A stretch of 25,699 nucleotides of DNA from a virus: the IMG/VR virus record IMGVR_UViG_3300042515_000121, positions 1-25,699 of that record; one strand, 5' to 3'. This document shows positions 12,416 to 19,995 of this stretch, piece after piece. Made by a program: the position numbers and the translations under genes. The first letter of the stretch is position 1. Each line of letters begins with the position of its first letter. The notes below the pieces were generated by a model. That model was given only the letters and a program-made list of their open reading frames with translations, had not been told where the DNA came from and made no database searches.

Positions 12416-14383
12416 ATGGCTGGTGCATTAAGTGCAATGATTGCTGCTGCCTTTGCTGGTTCAGGGGGCGGCGGTGGTGGCTACACCGTCATCCAAACCT
12501 TTACAGCTACCTCTACGTGGACATGCCCTGCTGGGGTGACAGAGGTTGAGTATTTGGTAGTGGCTGGCGGTGGGGGTGGTGGATCAGATATTGGCGGCGG
12601 TGGCGGAGCCGGAGGATTTAGAACTGGAACGGGATTAGCTGTATCCACTACAGGTGGAGATGGTAACGGAAACTACACGGTTACTGTAGGGGCTAGTGGT
12701 AGTGCTGGATCTGGCGGCAGTTCCAATCCTGGCGGTACTGGTGGAAATTCTATTTTCTCAACTATCACCTCTGCTGGTGGTGGTGCAGGAGGTATAGGCG
12801 GTCCGTCTCCTGGCGCTGGCGGTTCTGGCGGTTCTGGTGGCGGCGGCGGTGGGTATGGAACCACGCAAGCTGGTGGCCCTGCATCAACTTCACCTTCGGG
12901 GCAAGGAAGTGCAGGTGGATCTGGTGTTAGATCTTCAGCAAGCAATGGTGCGGCTGGAGGTGGTGGTGGAGCTAATACCTTATCAGGATCAGGAAGTAAC
13001 GGTGTAACAAGCCCATCAGTTATAGGTGGTAATGGTGGAGCCGGTCAAACCGGCCCTTCATTTGCGTCAGGATACGGTGTAAGTGGTGTATTTGCAGGCG
13101 GTGGTGGTGGTGGCAGTTATTCTGGAACTGCTGGAACAGGGGGTACAGGTGGCGGCGGTAACGGCGCAAATACTAATAACCCTGGAACTCCGTTGGGTAA
13201 TGGCTCTCCTGGGACAACAAATTCAGGTGGTGGCGGTGGTGGCGGTGGTGGGTATTTTGGCGCTGGCGCAGCAGGCGGCTCCGGTATCGTCATCCTAAAG
13301 TACACCGTACCATCACAAACGACCTTCGTATTCAAAGGCACGACTACGTGGAAATGTCCTACTGGTGTGACCTCTGTTGACTACCTTGTGGTTGCGGGTG
13401 GTGGGTCAGGCGGCTCAAGAATTGGTGGAGGTGGCGGTGCAGGTGGGTTTAGAACGGGGACTGCTTCTATAACTGCTAATAACGATTACACCATCGTTGT
13501 TGGAGGTGGGGGTGCTGCTGTTGTTTCAACTCCGGGAACGCAAGGTATTAATGGCAGTAATTCATCTTTTTCTGGGTCAGGTATTTCAAACGACCCGTCT
13601 ATTTCAAATGCCTCCGGTACGGCTTCTTCAATATCAGGAACGACATTAACTGTTGGTGGGACAGTAACAAATACGTTCTATGCTGGGATGGTTTTATCAG
13701 GTACAGGCGTTGCAAGTGGGACATTCATTACAGCCTACGGCACAGGAACAGGCGGCGCAGGAACATACACAGTTAACGTAAGTCAAACTGTTTCTAGCAC
13801 AACTATTACCGGGTCTTTAAGTGGTATCAACGCTTTTGGCGGCGGTGGTGGTGGTGCTTACGTTGGATCATCTGGTCAAGCTGGTAAAAATGGTGGTTCC
13901 GGTGGTGGTGGAGCATATAGCGGAAGTGGGACAAATGCGGCTGGTTCAGGCAATACCCCATCAACAACACCGAGTCAAGGTAATAGCGGCGGGTCTGGTG
14001 GAACTGGCACATCTTATGCAGGCGGTGGCGGTGGCGGCGCTGCTTCGTCCGGTGACCCTGCAACGGGAGCAAATGCCGGAGGAAACGGTGGCGCAGGAAG
14101 TATTGGGCCTAGCTTTGCTTATGGTTATGGCAAAAGCGGAGATTCTGCATCAGGCTCAGGAAACTATTTTGCTGGCGGTGGCGGTGGTTCAGCGGGAACT
14201 AGTGGAGCTGGTACTGGCGGTACAGGAGGTGGTGGCGCAGGCTCCGTAAGCAATAATAATGCTACCAGTGCGGCTGCTTTTACAGGGTCTGGCGGTGGTG
14301 GAGCAAGAAATAACACTGATGTTTCAAATGTAACATCAGGAGCAGGCGGCTCCGGTATCGTAATCATCAAAATCAATCAATAA
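12416..14383 (+). CDS. Glycine-rich adhesin with a duplicated domain
   Basis: This 655-residue protein is dominated by runs of glycine, serine and threonine. It contains two versions of the same module. The first begins near residue 23 ([20 protein letters not shown], then [11 protein letters not shown]) and the second near residue 305 ([20 protein letters not shown], then [11 protein letters not shown]). Each module ends in GGSGIVI. The second carries an insertion (about 380-470) of serine/threonine-rich sequence. Such glycine-rich modules are common in phage adhesins, and in gp38-type tips they form polyglycine-II helix layers with variable loops that touch the receptor. The same architecture is inferred here. 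It follows the previous gene by one base, so it is translated with it. Codon choice is visibly richer in GGC/GGT. Confidence 0.8.
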   Translation: MAGALSAMIAAAFAGSGGGGGGYTVIQTFTATSTWTCPAGVTEVEYLVVAGGGGGGSDIGGGGGAGGFRTGTGLAVSTTGGDGNGNYTVTVGASGSAGSGGSSNPGGTGGNSIFSTITSAGGGAGGIGGPSPGAGGSGGSGGGGGGYGTTQAGGPASTSPSGQGSAGGSGVRSSASNGAAGGGGGANTLSGSGSNGVTSPSVIGGNGGAGQTGPSFASGYGVSGVFAGGGGGGSYSGTAGTGGTGGGGNGANTNNPGTPLGNGSPGTTNSGGGGGGGGGYFGAGAAGGSGIVILKYTVPSQTTFVFKGTTTWKCPTGVTSVDYLVVAGGGSGGSRIGGGGGAGGFRTGTASITANNDYTIVVGGGGAAVVSTPGTQGINGSNSSFSGSGISNDPSISNASGTASSISGTTLTVGGTVTNTFYAGMVLSGTGVASGTFITAYGTGTGGAGTYTVNVSQTVSSTTITGSLSGINAFGGGGGGAYVGSSGQAGKNGGSGGGGAYSGSGTNAAGSGNTPSTTPSQGNSGGSGGTGTSYAGGGGGGAASSGDPATGANAGGNGGAGSIGPSFAYGYGKSGDSASGSGNYFAGGGGGSAGTSGAGTGGTGGGGAGSVSNNNATSAAAFTGSGGGGARNNTDVSNVTSGAGGSGIVIIKINQ

Positions 14384-14384
14384 C

Positions 14385-14639
14385 ATGACTACAAAAACAT
14401 ATCGCTTCCTAGGAATAGACACAGCTATGCACCTGCTTCGTCCGGGTGCTAAGTGGGAAATCTCTAACAACGTATTCACACGTTGGGATGATCCGAGACC
14501 TTGTCCGAGTATCGAAGAGGTCTATTGGGTGATAGACAAGATCAAGGAGTTTGAGGACAGCATCCCTACGATTTACACCGACGAGCAACTCAAAGAGATA
14601 AGCATCAAGCAAAAGGAAATCGAAGATGCAATTGCATAA
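14385..14639 (+). CDS. Hypothetical protein next to the adhesin (84 aa)
   Basis: MTTKTYRFLGIDTAMHLLRP and on: a small protein with LRPGAKW near 18-24, then W-D and PCPSIEEVYWVIDK, then a charged helical C-terminus. It resembles small proteins with LRPxxxW and PTxxEV-type blocks that follow tail-fibre genes in other phages (the XkdW-like group); I offer that as a likeness and not an assignment. It has no clear Shine-Dalgarno. Its ATG lies one base after the adhesin stop, so it probably depends on termination-reinitiation. It overlaps the next gene by 14 bases. A role as fibre assembly helper is inferred only from location. Confidence 0.6.
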   Translation: MTTKTYRFLGIDTAMHLLRPGAKWEISNNVFTRWDDPRPCPSIEEVYWVIDKIKEFEDSIPTIYTDEQLKEISIKQKEIEDAIA

Positions 14640-15228
14640 TCTCTTTCCGACACCTGTTGGATTTGCTGAGTTAGGTCGCCCCTTGTCCGATGAGGAGTTG
14701 TTCTTCATCCGTGAGCTACAGACAAGGCCTAATCAAGGCAACACCACAAGCACTGATAATTTCGTACTTCGTAGCCCTGTACTGACAAACCTACGTTCGT
14801 TTATCGAGGATGCTGTCGGAGAATACTTCAAGTCCACAGTCAATCCTAAGCACAATGTAAGCCTGAGAGTCACGCAAAGCTGGTGCAACTACTCAGAGCA
14901 AGGTCAGTACCACCACAAACACGCTCATCCTAATAGTTACATCTCAGGTGTGTTCTATGTTCAGACCAACCCTGATGACAGGATTTACTTCTACAAAGAT
15001 GGCTGGCAGCAGATCAAGTTCCCTCCTGACCAGTGGAACCCGTATAACTCTGAGAGTTGGTGGTTTGAGGCTTATGCAGGCAGGCTGATTCTCTTTCCTT
15101 CTTCGCTCACACATATGGTTCCTGAAGTCAAGGGCGACGACACAAGAATCTCACTCAGTTTTAATACCTTTCCTGTCGGTGTCGTCGGGGAAGAGATGGA
15201 TTTAACAGGCTTAAGGCTGGAGGCGTAA
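14626..15228 (+). CDS. 2-oxoglutarate/Fe(II)-dependent oxygenase (phage TIGR02466-like)
   Basis: 200 residues with the pattern of the phage and cyanophage 2OG-Fe(II) oxygenase group. The block YHHKHAHPNSYISGVFYVQT covers 95-114, with the iron-binding H99 and H101 (HxHP in place of the usual HxD). The distal histidine is H163 (SLTHMVPEV), and R174 followed by SLSFN fits the 2-oxoglutarate-binding strand. These enzymes hydroxylate protein or nucleotide substrates; the substrate here is unknown. Its place amid the adhesin genes suggests it could modify a fibre or another virion protein, an idea not proven by sequence. AAGGAA precedes the ATG at a good distance, and the stop overlaps the next start (TAATG). 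Confidence 0.85.
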   Translation: MQLHNLFPTPVGFAELGRPLSDEELFFIRELQTRPNQGNTTSTDNFVLRSPVLTNLRSFIEDAVGEYFKSTVNPKHNVSLRVTQSWCNYSEQGQYHHKHAHPNSYISGVFYVQTNPDDRIYFYKDGWQQIKFPPDQWNPYNSESWWFEAYAGRLILFPSSLTHMVPEVKGDDTRISLSFNTFPVGVVGEEMDLTGLRLEA

Positions 15229-15590
15229 TGGCTCACTTCGCAAAGATTGATGAAAACAACATCGTCACGCAGGTTGTCGTTGTTGATAACAAGGACACTT
15301 CAGACGCTAGCGGTGTTGAAAAAGAACACATTGGTGCTGCTCATCTTGAAAAGATTCTCGGTGGAACGTGGAAGCAGACAAGTTATAACGGCAACATGCG
15401 TAAGAACTACGCAGGGATTGGCTACACTTACCGAGCAGACATTGACGCCTTTGTGCCGCCTAAGCCCTTTGCTAGCTGGCTTCTAAACGCTAATGCTCAG
15501 TGGGAAGCTCCAGTAGCAATGCCCACAGACGGTAATATGTACACATGGGATGAAGAAGCAGTCAATTGGGTAGAGGTTAATAATGGCTAA
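15228..15590 (+). CDS. Conserved phage protein of unknown function (cyanophage type)
   Basis: 120 residues beginning MAHFAKIDENNIVTQVVVVD. It also has LGGTWKQTSYNGNMRKNYA, then IGYTYRADIDAFVPPKPFAS and a W-rich C-terminus. I recognise this as a protein family commonly seen in the tail-fibre region of T4-like cyanophages and environmental phages. The MAHFAKID N-terminus with VTQVVVV looks like a beta domain. The TAATG junction with the oxygenase gene and GGAGG five bases before the ATG make this start firm. It could be a small fibre-attachment or adhesin-associated protein, but no activity is known to me. Confidence 0.75.
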   Translation: MAHFAKIDENNIVTQVVVVDNKDTSDASGVEKEHIGAAHLEKILGGTWKQTSYNGNMRKNYAGIGYTYRADIDAFVPPKPFASWLLNANAQWEAPVAMPTDGNMYTWDEEAVNWVEVNNG

Positions 15591-16146
15591 CGTCCTTAAT
15601 GCAGCTACCGCTGGAACCTCGATCACGTCTGACAACACAGACATTCTTGAGGTCAAGACCGGAGGTACGCTAGCACTTACGATTTCCTCTGCACAGGCTG
15701 CAACCTTTGCTAAACAACTCTCTCTAGCATCCACATCCTCGCAGATCGGTGCAAAGCTGCAAGGTGTTGTTGAGACAATCACGGTATCAGCAACAGCAGC
15801 AACAGGTACGATTAACTTTGACACGACAACCCAAGGCGTTCTGTACTACACAACCAATGCCTCTGGGAACTTTACAGTTAACTTCAGAGCATCTTCTGGT
15901 ACGTCACTGAATACCGCAATGGCGACCGGAGAAGTCTTAACCTGCGCCTTCTTAGTAACTAATGGAAGCACTGCTTACTACAACTCTGCGGTGCAAGTAG
16001 ATGGTTCATCGGTTACACCTAAGTGGTTAGGTGGTACTGCTCCTACTGCAGGTAATGCTAGCTCGATAGACGTTTACTCTTACTCCATCATCAAGACAGG
16101 ATCGGCAGCATTTACTGTCTTAGCTAGCCAATCCAGGTACGCATAA
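15583..16146 (+). CDS. Putative minor tail or fibre protein
   Basis: 187 residues, opening MANVLNAATAGTSITSDNTD. It is Thr/Ser/Ala-rich and beta-strand heavy, with TGTINFDTTTQGVLYYTTNA (about 78-97), then NFTVNFRASSG and YNSAVQVDGSSVTPKWLGGT. The same kind of protein occurs in the appendage regions of cyanophages; it is a structural-type fold without catalytic motifs. The ATG overlaps the preceding stop by eight bases, AGAGG precedes it, and its own stop is shared with the next gene (TAATG), so it belongs to one translational unit with its neighbours. A virion appendage role is an inference. Confidence 0.65.
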   Translation: MANVLNAATAGTSITSDNTDILEVKTGGTLALTISSAQAATFAKQLSLASTSSQIGAKLQGVVETITVSATAATGTINFDTTTQGVLYYTTNASGNFTVNFRASSGTSLNTAMATGEVLTCAFLVTNGSTAYYNSAVQVDGSSVTPKWLGGTAPTAGNASSIDVYSYSIIKTGSAAFTVLASQSRYA

Positions 16147-16805
16147 TGCCTGTACTAGAAGCATTAGGAGGTGGCTCTGTCAGAGGCTTTGGCCCAGGTG
16201 CTCGTAATCGCTTTGGACCGTCTACCATTGGTGAGTTCTGGGAAGGTGGCTACTACGCAGGACAGATCTCCTTTGGTGGTAATACCTATTACCTACTTGT
16301 CTCGCCTAAGTCATCGGGTGAGAACGCGTCTATCAACTACAAGACCTCTGCAACCTCAGACTCTTTAGGTTTATCTTCCTACGATGGGGCGACTAACACA
16401 GCCGAATTAGATTCATCTACCTACCCTGCTGCTCAGTGGTGTGCCGCACTAACAATCAACGGTTACTCAGATTGGTATCTACCTGCTCTCTACGAATTAG
16501 AGATCTGTTACTACAACCTAAAGCCTACAACGGCATCGAATGTAACGACTGTAGGAAGCAACTCCTACGCAGTGCCATCAAGAGGTTCTAATTACACAAC
16601 AGGAACGCCTGCACAGACTTCTGTGGCTGCATTTCAGTCTGGTGGTTCTCAAGCCTTTTCAACAACACTAAGGACTTGGACCTCTACCAATCCTGGTGTA
16701 GGTTTGACAACAGCGACGAGGATTGACTTTATAGATGGAGGTCAAGCCAACAACGCTAAGAATCAATCCTTAGTTGTAAGAGCCATTCGTAAAGTAGCCG
16801 TATGA
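16146..16805 (+). CDS. DUF1566 / C-type-lectin-like receptor-binding protein
   Basis: 219 residues. An N-terminal Gly-rich anchor (GGGSVRGFGPGARNRFGPST) resembles the attachment ends of short phage tail proteins. It is followed by a domain whose centre has YPAAQWCAALTINGYSDW at 93-110 and YLPALYELEICYYNL at 111-125, the hallmark of DUF1566 (Lcl C-terminal) domains, which have a C-type-lectin or sulfatase-modifying-factor-like fold. The end has SLVVRAIRKVAV, the arginine-rich closing strand typical of that fold. In phages this domain often tips appendages and binds host sugars or proteins. There is no reverse transcriptase or template repeat nearby, so diversity-generating retroelement targeting is not supported. 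Confidence 0.75.
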   Translation: MPVLEALGGGSVRGFGPGARNRFGPSTIGEFWEGGYYAGQISFGGNTYYLLVSPKSSGENASINYKTSATSDSLGLSSYDGATNTAELDSSTYPAAQWCAALTINGYSDWYLPALYELEICYYNLKPTTASNVTTVGSNSYAVPSRGSNYTTGTPAQTSVAAFQSGGSQAFSTTLRTWTSTNPGVGLTTATRIDFIDGGQANNAKNQSLVVRAIRKVAV

Positions 16806-16841
16806 GGCTCCTTGTTAGGCAATTAAAGAAAGGTATCTGAA

Positions 16842-17045
16842 ATGGCATTGCAAGCTGATGAGCAAGTTAAACAGTTAGGCGATGCCGTATCAATCCTTAC
16901 TGTTGTCGGTACGTTAGCTGAGTTATTACCTGCTATAGCTGCTGTGCTAACAATTCTATGGACTGCTATCCGTATATGGGAAACAGATACAGTACAGTGT
17001 ATGTTCAAAAAAAAGGAGAATAGAAATGCCAATGGTCGGGAATAA
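16842..17045 (+). CDS. Putative holin or small inner-membrane protein
   Basis: 67 residues: a polar N-terminus (MALQADEQVKQLGDA), then a long hydrophobic stretch at about 15-46 (VSILTVVGTLAELLPAIAAV, then LTILWTAIRIWE) broken by Glu27 and Pro30, then a basic C-terminus. Such length, and the IWTxIRIxETxTVQ ending, recall small class II/III-type phage holins. The span may be one kinked helix or two short ones. AAAGG precedes the ATG. It starts a new mini-cluster after a 36-base gap, and its end overlaps the next gene by 20 bases. No endolysin is visible in this window, so lysis function is unproven. Confidence 0.6.
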   Translation: MALQADEQVKQLGDAVSILTVVGTLAELLPAIAAVLTILWTAIRIWETDTVQCMFKKKENRNANGRE

Positions 17046-17178
17046 AAAGTTTCCTTACACTGCTAAGGGTAAGAAAGCAGCAGAAGAGTATGCATCAAAG
17101 TCAGCAAAGAAGATGCATGAGAAGAAAGAATCAAAAACAATGAAGGCTAAAGAGCGTAAGATGGGTTATCCATCATGA
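17026..17178 (+). CDS. Small basic phage protein (50 aa)
   Basis: An ATG at 17026 with AAGGAG upstream opens 50 residues: MPMVGNKKFPYTAKGKKAAE, then a lysine-rich helix and ending MGYPS. The MPMVG and FPYTAKG opening is one I know from short proteins in podovirus genomes next to the tail genes. It is strongly basic (about 16 lysines and arginines), which would suit binding to DNA or membrane phosphate. It overlaps the holin-like gene by 20 bases, and its stop overlaps the next start (ATGA). The role is unknown. Confidence 0.7.
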   Translation: MPMVGNKKFPYTAKGKKAAEEYASKSAKKMHEKKESKTMKAKERKMGYPS

Positions 17179-17333
17179 AGCAGAAACCTGCTAAAGTTGG
17201 AAAAGTAATGCGAGAGTATAAAGAAGGAACACTACACAGTGGTAAAGGTGGTCCTGTTGTTAAATCTCGTAAGCAAGCAGTTGCCATTGCTTTGTCTGAA
17301 GCTGGTATGACTAAACCTAAGAAGAAGAAATGA
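17175..17333 (+). CDS. DUF6496-like small basic protein (52 aa)
   Basis: 52 residues opening MKQKPAKVGKVMREYKEGTL, then HSGKGGPVVKSRKQAVAIAL and ending with five lysines. This is the pattern of the DUF6496 family: a KVMxEYKxGxLxSG block and a RKQAxAIALSEA block, with no known activity. The protein is highly basic. It overlaps both neighbours by four bases (ATGA at each end), so the three genes 17026-17587 must be translated in a coupled way. It is common in phages and also in bacterial chromosomes. Confidence 0.75.
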   Translation: MKQKPAKVGKVMREYKEGTLHSGKGGPVVKSRKQAVAIALSEAGMTKPKKKK

Positions 17334-17587
17334 AAGATTCTAGGCTAGAAAAAGCTGGTGTATCTGGTTACAACAAACCTAAACGTACACCTTCGCATCC
17401 TACTAAAAGTCATGTCGTTGTTGCTAAAGAAGGTGATCAGATAAAGACTATTAGGTTTGGTCAACAAGGTGTTTCAGGCTCTCCAGAAGGTTCTACTAGG
17501 AATAAATCATTTAAGGCTCGTCATGCAAAGAACATCGCTAAAGGTAAGATGTCCGCTGCATACTGGGCTGATAAGGTGAAATGGTAA
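17330..17587 (+). CDS. Conserved basic phage protein (85 aa)
   Basis: 85 residues opening MKDSRLEKAGVSGYNKPKRT, with SHPTKSHVVVAKEGDQIKTI, then FGQQGVSGSPEG, and ending in HAKNIAKGKMSAAYWADKVK. I recognise the blocks (RFGQQG, ARHAKNIAKGKMSAAYWA) from a conserved family near the tail genes of marine-type podoviruses, but no biochemical activity is known to me. It is basic like its two neighbours. The ATGA overlap with the previous gene, and the TAATG at its own stop with the next gene, put it inside a tight operon. Confidence 0.7.
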   Translation: MKDSRLEKAGVSGYNKPKRTPSHPTKSHVVVAKEGDQIKTIRFGQQGVSGSPEGSTRNKSFKARHAKNIAKGKMSAAYWADKVKW

Positions 17588-18237
17588 TGGCTACTTATTT
17601 AGACTGTGTTAATGGCGTTCTCTTGCGTATGCGAGAGAGTACTGTATCGACAGTGATACAGTCTGACTATTCGTACCTTATCGGTGCAATGGTCAATGAA
17701 ACTAAACGTGAGATCGAAGATGCTTGGAATTGGTCTATCTTACGTACAACCAAGACAATCAATACAGTTAACGGTACTCAGAATTACGCTATCACAGGTA
17801 CATCATCACGGACAAGACTATTAAAGGTCTACATACCTACACTTAAGCGTGATCTTGAGCAAGCCTCACAGGATCAAATGCATGCTTGGGTGAACATGCA
17901 AGGTACAGTCACTGGCGGTCCTCAGTATTTCTCCATAGGTAACAGCAACACCAGCGATGAGATTACGTTAGATCTATGGCCTATACCTGATCAAGCGTAT
18001 GCAGTTAAGGTTGACTGTGTTGTACCACAAGCTAATTTAGTTAATGATCTTGATGTTATCTATGTACCTTCAGAGTTAGTAATACAAGGTGCTTATCTAC
18101 GTGCTATCAATGAACGTGGAGAAGATCAAGGTAGATTGTCTGATCAACAGAATGATCTTTATAGGAAAGCTGTAGCTACGTACATTGCTATTGAATCAGC
18201 TAGGTACGAAGATGAAATAACTTGGAACTGGGTATAA
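17587..18237 (+). CDS. Head-to-tail adaptor (tail tubular A / gp4-like)
   Basis: About 216 residues. The N-terminal half has DCVNGVLLRMRESTVSTVIQ, then MVNETKREIEDAWNWSILRT, the ring-forming helices typical of the adaptors that sit below the portal in T7 (gp11) and P22 (gp4) type virions. The C-terminal half is beta-rich with VTGGPQYFSIGN and a short helix. I choose the ATG at 17587 over 17581 because it forms a TAATG overlap with the preceding stop and has AAGGTGA seven bases upstream; the earlier ATG would leave almost no spacing. It directly precedes the hub protein, as in other podovirus tails. Confidence 0.8.
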   Translation: MATYLDCVNGVLLRMRESTVSTVIQSDYSYLIGAMVNETKREIEDAWNWSILRTTKTINTVNGTQNYAITGTSSRTRLLKVYIPTLKRDLEQASQDQMHAWVNMQGTVTGGPQYFSIGNSNTSDEITLDLWPIPDQAYAVKVDCVVPQANLVNDLDVIYVPSELVIQGAYLRAINERGEDQGRLSDQQNDLYRKAVATYIAIESARYEDEITWNWV

Positions 18238-19781
18238 TGGCTGCTCCTATTAGACCTGTTAGTCTTGTTGCTCCAGGCTTCTATGGATTAAATACTCAAG
18301 ACTCTCCTATCACGTTACCTAAAGAGTTTGCTCTTAGGGCAGAGAATGCAGTGATTGACCAGTATGGTCGCATAGCTGCTCGTAAGGGTTGGGTAACTGT
18401 TAATACCACTGCTGGTTACAACAGCACAGAGCCAACACTATTACATGAAGTTGTTAAGAAAGCTGGTACTACAGAGATTGTCAGTATCGGTAACAACAGG
18501 ATCTACACTGGTACAACAACACTGACTGAAGTCTACAATGGTTCAGCTACGTGGACTGCTCAGTACTGGAAAGCAGTAAACTTTAATGATAATACTTACT
18601 TCTTTCAACGAGGACATAACCCACTGATCTATGACCATGTTGCTAATACTTGGGGATTAGTGTCAGCACATCCTGGCTATTCAGGTACAGTACGGTTAGG
18701 TAATGAAGTCTTAGGTGCTTATGGTCGCTTATGGGTAGCGGACACAACCACTGATAAAACAACTATCTGGTGGTCAGATACACTATCAGGTATGAAATGG
18801 TCTGGTGGTGCTAGTGGTTCCATCAGCATAGAAACTGTACTAACCAACGGTACTGATAGCATCGTAGCCTTAGCAGGGTTTAATGGCTTCTTAGTGATCT
18901 TCTGTAAGAAGACTACGATTATCTATTCTGGTGCTGATGGCGATCCTACATCAGATCTTAAGCTTGTAGAAGTTATTGATGGTGTTGGGTGTACCGCTAG
19001 AGATTCAGTACAGGATGTTGGATCAGATATCTTATTCTTGTCTGATACTGGTGTTCGTAGCCTTGGTAGACTTATTCAAGAGAAGTCAGCACCATTATTT
19101 GATATCTCAAGGAATGTCAGAGATCAATTAATACTTGACGTATTGTCAAATAACGATTATGATAACATCAAGTCTGTCTTTCATGAGCGTGAAGGTTTCT
19201 ATCTTCTGACATTACCGACAAGAGGTATTACATACTGTTTTGATCTGAAGCAACGTCTTCAGGATGCTTCTTGTAAAACAACTCAGTGGATGTTCGCACC
19301 TAAATCATTGCTTTCTACACGCAGTAGAGAACTCTATTTAGGTCGAGAAGGCTACATTGGTCGCTATGCAGGTAACAGAGACAATGGTAATAGCTTCAGG
19401 TTCTTGTACTATACATCACACTTAGATGCTGGTGATTCGTCTATCATCAAGATACTTAAGAAAGTAAACACACTCACTGTTGGTGGTGCTGGTACTAACG
19501 TATTCCTAAAGTGGACTGTAGACTACGGTACAGACTATCGTAGTGCTCTATGGACATACCCTAATGTTGTTCGCTCTGAGTACAACGTATCTGAATACAA
19601 CATTGCTGAATACAATGCTGGTATCACTATCAACCCAGTACCTAAACAGTTTCAAGGATATGGTCAAACCATTGGTGGTGCTGGTAGAGTGTTTCAGTTA
19701 GGTATCGAAGCTGATATTGGTAATGATTCTTTTTCTGTTCAACAAATGGATATTTTTGTTAAAGCAGGTAGGACAATCTAA
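18237..19781 (+). CDS. Tail hub / nozzle protein (T7 gp12 or P22 gp10-like)
   Basis: 514 residues opening MAAPIRPVSLVAPGFYGLNT, then QDSPITLPKEFALRAENAVI and a repeating pattern of W/G-rich strands (NNRIYTGTTTLTEVYNG, TWGLVSAHPGYSG and so on), consistent with a beta-propeller body. Size and position after the adaptor match the hub or nozzle of short tails, the piece through which DNA leaves and to which fibres attach. The in-frame TTG at 18222 would add five residues; the ATG at 18237 with a TAATG overlap is preferred. No enzymatic motif is visible, and there are no membrane segments. Role by position and overall pattern; the family is not certain. Confidence 0.8.
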   Translation: MAAPIRPVSLVAPGFYGLNTQDSPITLPKEFALRAENAVIDQYGRIAARKGWVTVNTTAGYNSTEPTLLHEVVKKAGTTEIVSIGNNRIYTGTTTLTEVYNGSATWTAQYWKAVNFNDNTYFFQRGHNPLIYDHVANTWGLVSAHPGYSGTVRLGNEVLGAYGRLWVADTTTDKTTIWWSDTLSGMKWSGGASGSISIETVLTNGTDSIVALAGFNGFLVIFCKKTTIIYSGADGDPTSDLKLVEVIDGVGCTARDSVQDVGSDILFLSDTGVRSLGRLIQEKSAPLFDISRNVRDQLILDVLSNNDYDNIKSVFHEREGFYLLTLPTRGITYCFDLKQRLQDASCKTTQWMFAPKSLLSTRSRELYLGREGYIGRYAGNRDNGNSFRFLYYTSHLDAGDSSIIKILKKVNTLTVGGAGTNVFLKWTVDYGTDYRSALWTYPNVVRSEYNVSEYNIAEYNAGITINPVPKQFQGYGQTIGGAGRVFQLGIEADIGNDSFSVQQMDIFVKAGRTI

Positions 19782-19993
19782 TGAGTAACTATACTAAGAC
19801 AACTAACTTTGCATCTAAGGATACACTACCGTCTGGTAATCCTAGTAAGATTATCAAAGGTACTGAGATTGATACCGAATACAACAACATCGCCAGTGCT
19901 ATTACATCCAAGGCTGATGTTGCTTCCCCTACTTTTACTGGTACAGTGACGCTTCCTACGGGTGGTGTTGTGTACGATGACGGGACTTACTAA
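19781..19993 (+). CDS. Short fibre-like protein (70 aa), mini tail-fibre N-terminus
   Basis: 70 residues opening MSNYTKTTNFASKDTLPSGN, with KIIKGTEIDTEYNNIASAIT, and ending SPTFTGTVTLPTGGVVYDDG. This is the kind of N-terminus that begins full-length phage fibres (a virion-binding KGTEIDTEYN block plus the SPTFTGT repeat of fibre shafts), but here it stops after one shaft unit. It overlaps the hub gene with TAATG. Either it is an independent small appendage or a plug-like protein, or the shaft and tip were lost. The stop is clean, and the next gene begins three bases on with an unrelated sequence. Confidence 0.7.
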   Translation: MSNYTKTTNFASKDTLPSGNPSKIIKGTEIDTEYNNIASAITSKADVASPTFTGTVTLPTGGVVYDDGTY

Positions 19994-19995
19994 TC

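Noticed and set aside
9444-14376. Several leftward proline- and valine-rich frames opposite the fibre and glycine-rich genes
   Set aside because: They are the mirror of Gly/Thr/Ala-rich codons (for example GGT reads ACC on the other strand); no starts with ribosome sites.
16146-16805. Diversity-generating retroelement target
   Set aside because: The lectin-like fold is suggestive, but no reverse transcriptase, template repeat or adenine-biased variable region is visible in the window.
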